DNA from: an uncultured Clostridia bacterium
Lineage (GTDB): Bacteria; Bacillota; Clostridia; Oscillospirales; Ruminococcaceae
Length of the DNA stretch: 33,880 nt
Direction: 5' to 3'
Assembly: GCA_944386445.1 (NCBI GenBank)
Contig: CALXBD010000059.1
Coordinates: 1-33,880, forward strand
A program made the translations under genes and the position numbers. Under the pieces are notes generated by a model. That model did no database searches. It was not told the DNA's origin and was given only the letters and a program-made list of their open reading frames with translations. How positions within the stretch are numbered: the stretch's first letter is position 1; every line of letters begins with the position of its first letter. Below are positions 16,687-24,200 of this stretch, piece after piece.

Positions 16687-17718
16687 ATGTCCATTCAACA
16701 CACTGCTGTCAGCTACTACGGTCTCAACTATGTAGAACACGCCGAAGCCGACTTTAAAGAAATGCTGGCCCACGGCTGTGATACCGTGATCCTTGCAATT
16801 ACAGAATTCGATATGGACTTCTGGTTCCCGAATATCAACGCCATCGTCAAAAAGGCCCATGAACTGGGACTTCGAGTACTGGCTGATACTTGGGGCATCG
16901 GAAAATATTTCGGCGGCGAACAGGTCAGCCTGTTTTTGCAGAACAACATCCACAATCGCCAGGTTTCCGCTTACACCGGCGAAGTCCTCAATGCGGCCTG
17001 CTTCAACACCAATTCCTTCCGGGATTATTTTCTAAGGCTTTGTCTCAAGCTGGCGCGGGAAACTGAAGTGGATGGATTTTTCTGGGATGAGCCCCATTAC
17101 GCTTACCCGAAATCCTACGCCTCTATTACCGGCGGCGCCGGTGACGACTGGGCCTGCCGCTGCCCGGTGTGCATGAAAAAATTTGAGGATTACTACGGAT
17201 ATGAGATGCCCAAGTTCATGAATGACGATGTGAAACAGTTCCGTTGGAGAGAAGCACTTGAAACGCTTTCCGGCGTTTCCAAAGCTTTGAAGGAAGTAAA
17301 TCCTGCTTTGGAAATCACCTGCTGCGTCCATGCAACATTAAACAGCTATTATGTCACCGAGCTAAGGGGCTATGACAACTGGGACATGGTAGCCGCCTGC
17401 CCTTACTTTGACGTCTTTTCCACTACCATTATCAGCTGGGATCTGCCGGAATCCTTCTTCCGGGAAATCACTGATCGTACCGTTGCTATGGCAAAAAAAT
17501 ACGGCAAACAGTCTGAACGCTGGATCATGGGCTACAATAAATGCCCCAAAGATTTTGCGCAGATCGACCAGGTCGTGGACCTATATGTGGACGCCGGAGT
17601 GGACCGGCTGGCCACCTGGACTTATCGAGGCGGTTACGGCACTTCCGTAGCAGCACCGAAACCTTTGGAACTGTGGGATCGCATTGGTGAAAATTATCGT
17701 CGGGTCCTCAAAAAATAA
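16687..17718 (+). CDS. TIM-barrel protein of unknown function, putative glycoside-hydrolase-like
   Basis: The 343-residue cytoplasmic protein has alternating strands and helices that suggest a TIM barrel. Motifs include LAITEFDMDFW (early strand), DGFFWDEPHYAYP (likely active-site strand with Asp-Glu), a Cys-rich loop CRCPVC followed by KKFEDYYG, and a late strand GVDRLATWTYRGGYGT. Acid residues at strand ends and the Cys loop recall GH-A-like or GH42-like hydrolases, but I do not recognise a family. The frame extends to 16669, but AAAGGAG lies 7 bases before the ATG at 16687. It follows the regulator closely and precedes the SIS protein, so it belongs to the amino-sugar pathway. Could be a hydrolase or a sugar-modifying enzyme. 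Confidence 0.8.
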   Translation: MSIQHTAVSYYGLNYVEHAEADFKEMLAHGCDTVILAITEFDMDFWFPNINAIVKKAHELGLRVLADTWGIGKYFGGEQVSLFLQNNIHNRQVSAYTGEVLNAACFNTNSFRDYFLRLCLKLARETEVDGFFWDEPHYAYPKSYASITGGAGDDWACRCPVCMKKFEDYYGYEMPKFMNDDVKQFRWREALETLSGVSKALKEVNPALEITCCVHATLNSYYVTELRGYDNWDMVAACPYFDVFSTTIISWDLPESFFREITDRTVAMAKKYGKQSERWIMGYNKCPKDFAQIDQVVDLYVDAGVDRLATWTYRGGYGTSVAAPKPLELWDRIGENYRRVLKK

Positions 17719-17763
17719 ACAGTTTGTATTTCCTATCAAAACCAAACAAAAAGGAGTGTTTTT

Positions 17764-18522
17764 ATGGCACAGCTGCACGATTACGGGTATGTCGATACCG
17801 CCATTGCCAACATCCGCGAAGTGTGTGAAAAACAAGCGGAAAATATTCAAAAGGCGGCCTCCCTTATGGCAGACGCCATCGAAGCCGACAGACTGATCAA
17901 TGTCTACGGCGGCGGCGGACATACCACTCTTGTCATGGGAGAAATGTTCTTCCGGGCAGGCGGTCTCTGCAACATAAACCCAATTATGGAAACCGGACTT
18001 TCCGTCTTCAACCAAGCGCTGAAGTATCTGGAGCTGGAACGCTGCGTCAACTACGGCAGCGCAATTATGAAATATTATGACCTCCAGCCCGGCGACGTCC
18101 TCATTATTTTCCATAACATCGGCATCAACGCGGCTACCATCGACGCCGCTATGGAAGCCAAAAAGGCCGGAGCTAAAATCATTGCCGTTTCCAGCTCCTA
18201 CTGGCAGGACGCTATGCCTGCCGATCACTTTATCCGCCATCCGTCCGGCAAGAATCTTTTCGATCTGGCTGATGTCTGCATTGACGATTACAATCCCGTC
18301 GGCGACTGCGTTGTAAATATTCCCGGTCTTTCCACGCCGATTGCGCCGGTATCCAACGTGGTGGATTTCTGCATCGCTCACCTGCTGGAAATCGAAACTG
18401 TCCATGAATGTGCCCGCCGGGGAATCGAAGCTCCGGTCTGGAAGAGTGCCAACGAACCCGGTGGTGACGAGTATAATGCTAAAAATCTGGCAAAATACCG
18501 TCCCCGTGTCAAGATGATGTAA
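17764..18522 (+). CDS. SIS-domain sugar-phosphate isomerase/binding protein (UPF0309-like)
   Basis: The 252-residue protein has a single SIS fold: an N-terminal helical region, then a first strand LINVYGGGGHTTLVMGEMFF (about 43-62), the DVLIIFHNIG strand-loop (about 112-121) and AKIIAVSSSYW. SIS domains bind phosphosugars and are found in aldose-ketose isomerases, etherases and regulators. The resemblance to the UPF0309 'sugar isomerase domain' group is my best match. ATG start after AAGGAG. It is the third gene of the operon. It may act on amino-sugar phosphates released by the hydrolases, but catalytic function is not shown by the sequence. Confidence 0.85.
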   Translation: MAQLHDYGYVDTAIANIREVCEKQAENIQKAASLMADAIEADRLINVYGGGGHTTLVMGEMFFRAGGLCNINPIMETGLSVFNQALKYLELERCVNYGSAIMKYYDLQPGDVLIIFHNIGINAATIDAAMEAKKAGAKIIAVSSSYWQDAMPADHFIRHPSGKNLFDLADVCIDDYNPVGDCVVNIPGLSTPIAPVSNVVDFCIAHLLEIETVHECARRGIEAPVWKSANEPGGDEYNAKNLAKYRPRVKMM

Positions 18523-18534
18523 GGAAGGGATCCC

Positions 18535-19275
18535 ATGAAAACCATCCACAAAATTTCAACCCCCCTGGAAGGCCTCCAGTATTTGGCAGGCCGCTATGAT
18601 GTTGCTGTCCCTGCAGATGCAAAGATTCAAAAGGACGGCCTTTTCTCCACACTGACAGCTGGCGGAAAAACTATCGCTCTGCTGCCCTGGCGGTCAGAAC
18701 GCAAATTCGTTGAACTGAAAAATCTGACTATCGACGGTACCCTCAAGGATATCAGCGTCCTGCGGAGCTGCCACATCGACTATGACGGCACCGATATGAA
18801 AAAGCTGCTTTGCCGGGAACTGGATCTGGCAGAATGGATTTTCGATGCCAAGCTGGAATACATCTTCACCATGAAAAACGGAAAAGCAGCCAATACGGTG
18901 GCCCGGCTCCGCAACGGAATTGTCTGCACATTGGAAACCGCGGCAACTCTGGCTCCGGAGGCTCAGACGCTGGATAAACATGAGATCATCGCTTCTAAGG
19001 GTGTCGCCCTTGACAAGGTGGTCGATACGCAGATTCAGCAGAATTCTGTTTACCTTTATACCGACCAGCCGGAACCGGATGCGTTCACAGACACCGACTT
19101 CGAGCTTTATGGCCTGAATGCAGAAGATGTCGCCCTTGTGCGCTGCGCCCTGGAAGCACTGAAAGATCCTGCCGCAGCTGAAAAAATGAATGCCCAGGCG
19201 GCTCGTCTGGAACAGCTGGCAGAGTTAGCGCTCCGGTCCGCCGAAACCGGCCGGAAACTCATCGTGGAGGACTAA
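18535..19275 (+). CDS. Conserved-looking protein of unknown function in the amino-sugar operon
   Basis: I do not recognise this 246-residue protein. It has no signal peptide or membrane segment, a beta-rich N-terminal two-thirds (for example KTIALLPW, DISVLRSCHIDYDG, LEYIFTMKNG), and an Ala/Glu-rich helical end (about 195-240). It starts with an ATG after GGAAGGG, 12 bases after the SIS gene, and its last codons contain the GGAGGA ribosome site of the next gene 3 bases later, so translation is probably coupled to the oxidoreductase. That suggests a partner or second subunit of the oxidoreductase or the SIS protein. Confidence 0.8.
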   Translation: MKTIHKISTPLEGLQYLAGRYDVAVPADAKIQKDGLFSTLTAGGKTIALLPWRSERKFVELKNLTIDGTLKDISVLRSCHIDYDGTDMKKLLCRELDLAEWIFDAKLEYIFTMKNGKAANTVARLRNGIVCTLETAATLAPEAQTLDKHEIIASKGVALDKVVDTQIQQNSVYLYTDQPEPDAFTDTDFELYGLNAEDVALVRCALEALKDPAAAEKMNAQAARLEQLAELALRSAETGRKLIVED

Positions 19276-19278
19276 AGC

Positions 19279-20355
19279 ATGAAACCTGTAAAAATTGCCA
19301 TGATGACCATGACCCATGGCCATACTAGGAAATATTATCAGACCCTGAAGGATAATCCGAAACTGGATTGGGTAGCGGTTTCCGCACCTGATCCCGACGC
19401 CAGAGAACGCTTTCTGAAAAGCGTTCAGGGGATTCCCTGCTACAACAGCGACGAAGAAATGCTGGATGCCCATCCTGAAATCGAAGCGGTGGTTCTTGCT
19501 TCCGCAAACGACGAACATCTCAAACAGGTGGAGCTTTGTGCAAGCCGCGGCATCCATATCCTTTCCATGAAAATTCCTTCCTTTGATATGGAAGAATACG
19601 ACCGAATGATCGAAGTGACAGAAAAAGCGGGAATTATCTGCCAGGTCGAGCTGGAGCTGCATTACAATCCGGTGGTCAACCGGGTCAAGGAGCTGCTGGC
19701 GGCGGGATCTGTCGGAAATCTACAGTCCTTCCAGGCTACCAATATCACACTTTCTCCGGTCTTCTCCTTCCCCTGGCAGGGAATGCCGGAAAAAAGCTAT
19801 GGAAAACGGATTGCCCTGCGCGAAGGCGACGGACGGTTTCGCGGCGGCGCACTCTGCGACCATCCCCATATCTTTGATATGATCCGCACCATCACCGGCA
19901 GCGAATTTGATACCATTTTTGCGGAAGTCGCCCCCAATCTTCGCAAGGATATCGAAGAAGAGGATATGCTGACCGTTACCGGCAGAATGAAAAACGGCGT
20001 TGTTTTCTCTCTTGATCCCTCCTGGTCACGACTGGAAAACCGCTTGCCTGCTCCCGGACCCGGCTGGGAAATCTATCCCAAACGGATGGAAGTCAATCTG
20101 GTAGTCAACGGCGACAAGGGTTCCCTGCTGGCAGACTGCTTCGGCCCCAACGTCTACCACAGCGGCATGCCCGATGAACGTTACACCGTCCGGTATACAT
20201 ACTTTGACGAATGGATCGGACTGGTAGACGAATTTGTGGACTGCATCCGCACCGGAAAAACTCCTCAGATCAACCTTCGCTGGCACAAAAAAACCATTGA
20301 GGCAATGAACGCTTGTTACGACAGCATCCAGAAAGGTGAACCCGTTTCACTGTAA
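19279..20355 (+). CDS. Gfo/Idh/MocA-family oxidoreductase
   Basis: The 358-residue protein has the family's length and two-domain layout. The nucleotide-binding start is unusual: after VKIAMM comes TMTHGHTRKYY in place of a clear GxGxxG. The EKP site reads MKIP, keeping Lys98. The substrate-domain signature is present as His197-x2-Asp200 in a DHPHIFD context. Family members oxidise or reduce sugar hydroxyls with NAD(P); some cleave glycosides through a keto intermediate. ATG start, 3 bases after the previous stop with overlapping ribosome site. It sits between the unknown 246-residue protein and the GH89 gene and is distinct from the oxidoreductase at 182-1054. Confidence 0.87.
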   Translation: MKPVKIAMMTMTHGHTRKYYQTLKDNPKLDWVAVSAPDPDARERFLKSVQGIPCYNSDEEMLDAHPEIEAVVLASANDEHLKQVELCASRGIHILSMKIPSFDMEEYDRMIEVTEKAGIICQVELELHYNPVVNRVKELLAAGSVGNLQSFQATNITLSPVFSFPWQGMPEKSYGKRIALREGDGRFRGGALCDHPHIFDMIRTITGSEFDTIFAEVAPNLRKDIEEEDMLTVTGRMKNGVVFSLDPSWSRLENRLPAPGPGWEIYPKRMEVNLVVNGDKGSLLADCFGPNVYHSGMPDERYTVRYTYFDEWIGLVDEFVDCIRTGKTPQINLRWHKKTIEAMNACYDSIQKGEPVSL

Positions 20356-20367
20356 CGGAGGAATATT

Positions 20368-22662
20368 ATGGCTCGATTGATTTTGGCCCCCGCTCAGGGG
20401 GAGGCAGCTTATCAAAAAGCCGCTGAGGCTTTTCAGGAACTGTATCAGAAAATCACGGGAAACTTGCTGCCAGTTACTACAGAAGACGATAATTGCTCTG
20501 ATCTGGTGGTGATCGGTTCCGATGCGGTCAATGATTTTGCAATGGATGCCATACTTAAAGGGGAAATCGAGAACCTGGGCATCCGTTATGGCACCGATGA
20601 TTACTGCATTCGCGCCTGCAACGTAAAGGGAAGGAAAATTCTGCTGCTTGCCGGTGGCCGGGGACGCTCCACCTTGTATGCGGTCTACGACTTCTTCGAG
20701 ACCCAGGCCGGCTGCCACTATTTCTGGGATGGCGATGTGATTCCTCAGGCCGCTGATGTTCCCATGGAGGGAATCGATCGCACCAAAAGCCCACGTTTCC
20801 AGTACCGCGGCCTGCGCTATTTTGCTCACCGGGGACTCAAACGCTTTCAGGCGGAACACTGGTCTTTGGCAGATTGGAAACGGGAAATCGACTGGATGCT
20901 GAAAAAGCGGCTCAATATGTTCATGCTCCGGATTGGCATGGATGACCTCTGGCAGCGGGCTTTTCCGGATATCGTCCCTTACCCGAATCCAAACGGACCG
21001 CTCCCGGAGGCTATGGATGACGGGTTCGATGACCGGAACCTTTTCTGGCCACTGGAATTCCGTGGGATTCTGCGGCAAAAGCTGCTGGCCTATGCGGAGG
21101 AACGGGATCTGATCCATTTGGAGGACTGCGGCACTATGAGCCACTGGTACAGCCGTACTCCCAGGGCTTTTCTGGATCGGGAAAAACCTGATCTTCTGGA
21201 TCAAGCCAGTGTAGGATACAAACAGGACACCGGTTTGGTTTGGGATATCCGTATTCAGCGAAATATGGATAACTACATGAAGCTGACAGATACCTTTGTC
21301 CGGGATTTCAATCCCCATGCAGGGATTTTTCATACCATCGGTATGGCGGAACGGAACATGTATGAGAATCGGGATGATAATCTGCAGCTGAAGCTTTTTG
21401 GCTATCGAAAAATCGCCCAGAATCTCCGGGAACGGTATCCGAATTCCAAGCTGATGATCGCAAGCTGGGACTTTATCGGCTGGTGGAAGCCGGAAGAAGT
21501 GCAGCAATTGATAAAAGAACTGGACCCGGACCGCACCCTGATTCTGGACTATACCTCAGAATCGGATGATCCTGCTATCGGATTCCAAAATTGGGGAATT
21601 GTCGGGAAATTCCCTTGGATTTTCGGGCTTTTCCATGCTTATGAGGCAGAAAGCAGCCTCCGAGGAATTTATGACACTTCCACCGAACGGCTTGCCATTG
21701 CGGCAGAGGATCCCTTCTGCAAGGGAATGATCCTCTGGCCGGAGCTTTCTCACAGTGATCCGCTGGTGCTGGAATATCTGACAGAAAATGCCTGGTCTCC
21801 CCTGTCCATGTCCCTGGAACAGCTGACGGAACGGTTCTGCATGCGGAGATATGGGCAATTGTCCGGATGCATGAATGAGACTTGGCAGGACGCACTGCCG
21901 ATTATCAAGCTGGTAGGTTGGGGCGGCTATTCTCGCCGTGAAAAGGGCGATCCTGATTGGGAAAAATATGTCTGCAGTTGGACTGCCCATCGTGAAATGT
22001 GGACGGACTCGGTAATTGTTTTCCCTGATACGTTGAATGACGATCATATGCAGGCTCATTTCCGCTGGCAGCTTTCCCGCAGTCTGCCGCTGCTGCCAAA
22101 GGCGGTCACGGTGCTTCGCCGATTAGCTGAACTGCCCGCTTCGGCATGGGAGGATCCTTTTGTACGGCGGGATGCAATCGACTTGGCACGGACGATGACC
22201 GGCCGGTTCCTGAACCTGGCTCTTATGGAGATTTCCGTCCGGAACGGCCAAGGCTGCAAGGGACTGGCGGATAGATTTATGGAACTGATGGGAACACTTA
22301 GAGATATGCTGGATCTTCATCCGGATTACTCTATGCTGGCGACCCTAAAGGCTATTAACGAAACCTGCCCTGTTCCAGCAAGCTTTGAGAAAACCTTAAA
22401 ACACAATCTGGTCAACGGGTACTGTCGGCAGTATGCCAGTGAACCGATGCAGTTTCTCTTCCCGGAAGAATGCCGACTGGTGTTGGACTGGGTTTGCGAA
22501 CCTGCAGAAGGCCGCGGAAAGGCAGACCTCATGCCGCAAAGAGCAGTTCTGCTCCAAAAATTCATGGACACTCCTCTGGAACAGATGCAGCCTGAAACAG
22601 TACCGGAACCATCTGTAGTTATGCGGAATGCTGCGGACCAGTTGGAAAACCTCTTTGATTAA
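20368..22662 (+). CDS. GH89-like alpha-N-acetylglucosaminidase
   Basis: The 764-residue protein has the three-part layout of NAGLU/GH89: an N-terminal alpha/beta domain (about 1-140), a TIM barrel (about 143-500; LADWKREIDWMLKKRLN at 167-183 recalls the DW..EIDWMAL.GIN motif; KFPWIFGLFHAYE recalls the PWIWCMLHNFGG motif), and a helical C-terminal domain (DLARTMTGRFLN...FMELMGTLRDML). Likely catalytic glutamates are Glu328 (GMAER) and Glu459 (WPELS), the latter followed by W and RRYG (493-496) as in human NAGLU. GH89 enzymes remove terminal alpha-linked GlcNAc, as in gastric-mucin glycans or heparan sulfate. No signal peptide, so it should act in the cytoplasm on imported oligosaccharides. ATG after GGAGGA. 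Confidence 0.82.
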   Translation: MARLILAPAQGEAAYQKAAEAFQELYQKITGNLLPVTTEDDNCSDLVVIGSDAVNDFAMDAILKGEIENLGIRYGTDDYCIRACNVKGRKILLLAGGRGRSTLYAVYDFFETQAGCHYFWDGDVIPQAADVPMEGIDRTKSPRFQYRGLRYFAHRGLKRFQAEHWSLADWKREIDWMLKKRLNMFMLRIGMDDLWQRAFPDIVPYPNPNGPLPEAMDDGFDDRNLFWPLEFRGILRQKLLAYAEERDLIHLEDCGTMSHWYSRTPRAFLDREKPDLLDQASVGYKQDTGLVWDIRIQRNMDNYMKLTDTFVRDFNPHAGIFHTIGMAERNMYENRDDNLQLKLFGYRKIAQNLRERYPNSKLMIASWDFIGWWKPEEVQQLIKELDPDRTLILDYTSESDDPAIGFQNWGIVGKFPWIFGLFHAYEAESSLRGIYDTSTERLAIAAEDPFCKGMILWPELSHSDPLVLEYLTENAWSPLSMSLEQLTERFCMRRYGQLSGCMNETWQDALPIIKLVGWGGYSRREKGDPDWEKYVCSWTAHREMWTDSVIVFPDTLNDDHMQAHFRWQLSRSLPLLPKAVTVLRRLAELPASAWEDPFVRRDAIDLARTMTGRFLNLALMEISVRNGQGCKGLADRFMELMGTLRDMLDLHPDYSMLATLKAINETCPVPASFEKTLKHNLVNGYCRQYASEPMQFLFPEECRLVLDWVCEPAEGRGKADLMPQRAVLLQKFMDTPLEQMQPETVPEPSVVMRNAADQLENLFD

Positions 22663-22677
22663 GAAAGGATGACTTCC

Positions 22678-24129
22678 ATGACACCTTATGAACGCTGCCT
22701 GATCCCTCTGCCGGCCCATACCAGCTGGGACGGTAAACCTTTTTCCTTCGGCGGAGAGGTACCATGCTATGTGAAATCTTTGCCGGATGCTCATACCTCT
22801 ACTCTGCTGGAAGAATTGTGGTATAACTTTACCATGAATGGCAGCACTCTGCGTTTTCGCGAGAGGCCTGGCATAGATGACTGGCAGATGAAAATTGGCA
22901 ACGGAACAGTTCCTAACCTTCCAGACGGAGAGGATTATGCTCTTTCCGTGACAGAAAATGGGGTCGGCATTACCGGCGGCAGTCGGGAAGGAATGCTGCG
23001 GGGGCTCTTTACCCTGATGCAGCTCATTCGAGCGAATGACCTCCGACCCGGGCAGGAATCCCTGCATATTCCGGGGACATCCATAACCGATCATCCCGCA
23101 CTAAAGTTCCGCTGCCTGCACCTGTGCGTTTTTCCCGAAACCACGCTTCCCTTCCTGCATAAAATCGTAAGGTTGGCAGGATTTTTAAAGTTTTCCCATA
23201 TCGTTTTGGAATTCTGGGGAATGCTGCGATATGACTGCCTGGCGGAGCTGAGCTGGCCGAGGGCTTATACTAAAAATCAGATTCGTCCCATCATCGCAGA
23301 TGCCCGGAGCATGGGGATGGAAGTCATTCCTATGATTAATCATCTGGGCCATGCGTCTGCCAGCCGCGCCTGTTACGGCCGGCATGTAGTGTTGGATCAG
23401 AATCCTCGTCTGGCCACTCTCTTCGAGCCTGATGGCTGGACCTGGTGCCTGAGCAATCCGGAAACTCTTGCTCTGCTCCGGACCATGCGAAAAGAACTGA
23501 TGGAACTGTGCGGACCTGGCAGCTGGTTCCATATCGGCTGCGACGAAGCCTATTCCTTCGCCACCTGTGACAAATGCAGCGCCGGTGATTCCAGAGAACT
23601 GCTGCTGAATTATCTGAACAACCTGACGGAGGAATTGGCCAAAGAAGGCCGCCGTCCGATTATGTGGGGAGATATGCTACTGGATTCCGAGGCCTGGGCA
23701 CCGCCTATTATTGCTGTATCCCGTCCCCATCAGCGCACTCATGAGATTTTGGACCGACTGGACCGGAGAATGATGATTGCCGATTGGCAATACAGTATCA
23801 CTGAGCCTAAGGTGGCTTCCACGGAGCATTTTATTGCCCACGGCTTTGATACCGTGACCTGTCCCTGGCAGGGAGACGGCAACATCTTTGCGCTGGGCCA
23901 AGCCGCTGCGGAATCAGGTGCCTTCGGCTTCATGCCTACGACTTGGCATACTCTGCCTGACAATATCCGGCTGATGCCTTCTGCCTCCGAAGCTGGCTGG
24001 TGCGGCAAGCGTACCCGGGATCTTTACGATGATTTCATTACGCAGCTTGCCAACTTCCAGCGGAAAGTTTATCCTTCTCATTCTGATTATCTCCAATCCG
24101 GGTTCCGTCGGTTGGAAGTCATCGAATAA
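22678..24129 (+). CDS. GH20-like beta-N-acetylhexosaminidase
   Basis: The 483-residue protein has a short N-terminal GH20b-like alpha/beta domain (about 1-135) and a TIM barrel with the family signature HIGCDEAYSF, giving the catalytic Asp289-Glu290 pair; earlier NHLGHAS (221-227) matches the substrate-binding HxGH region. GH20 enzymes use substrate-assisted catalysis to remove beta-linked GlcNAc or GalNAc. It lacks a signal peptide and is shorter than the enzyme at 27093-28958. An ATG at 22669 overlaps the ribosome site; the ATG at 22678, 8 bases after AAAGGA, is preferred. It is the last gene of the operon, followed by a bidirectional terminator. Confidence 0.88.
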   Translation: MTPYERCLIPLPAHTSWDGKPFSFGGEVPCYVKSLPDAHTSTLLEELWYNFTMNGSTLRFRERPGIDDWQMKIGNGTVPNLPDGEDYALSVTENGVGITGGSREGMLRGLFTLMQLIRANDLRPGQESLHIPGTSITDHPALKFRCLHLCVFPETTLPFLHKIVRLAGFLKFSHIVLEFWGMLRYDCLAELSWPRAYTKNQIRPIIADARSMGMEVIPMINHLGHASASRACYGRHVVLDQNPRLATLFEPDGWTWCLSNPETLALLRTMRKELMELCGPGSWFHIGCDEAYSFATCDKCSAGDSRELLLNYLNNLTEELAKEGRRPIMWGDMLLDSEAWAPPIIAVSRPHQRTHEILDRLDRRMMIADWQYSITEPKVASTEHFIAHGFDTVTCPWQGDGNIFALGQAAAESGAFGFMPTTWHTLPDNIRLMPSASEAGWCGKRTRDLYDDFITQLANFQRKVYPSHSDYLQSGFRRLEVIE

Positions 24130-24155
24130 GCAGCAGATTTTACTTTTCTGCAGAA

Positions 24156-24189
24156 AAAATCCCGGTTTCAGCTTTGAAACCGGGATTTT
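24156..24189. terminator. Bidirectional terminator between convergent GH20 and GH127 genes
   Basis: A perfect 15-bp stem (arm AAAATCCCGGTTTCA) with a 4-base loop has A-runs and T-runs at its base, so it works in either direction. It serves the plus-strand operon end and the minus-strand GH127 gene end. Confidence 0.9.
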
Positions 24190-24200
24190 CAATTAGCTTA

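Noticed and set aside
17581..18549. 322-codon minus-strand open frame
   Set aside because: It is opposite the TIM-barrel and SIS genes and has no supporting motif or start site.
20347..21507. 386-codon minus-strand open frame
   Set aside because: It lies opposite the GH89-like gene, lacks a ribosome site and family features, and would break a clearly coding plus-strand gene.
20368..22662. GH20 or GH67 assignment for the 764-residue hydrolase
   Set aside because: The motif order, the WPELS glutamate followed by RRYG and the helical C-terminal domain fit GH89/NAGLU better; no GH20 H-x-G-x-D-E signature is present.
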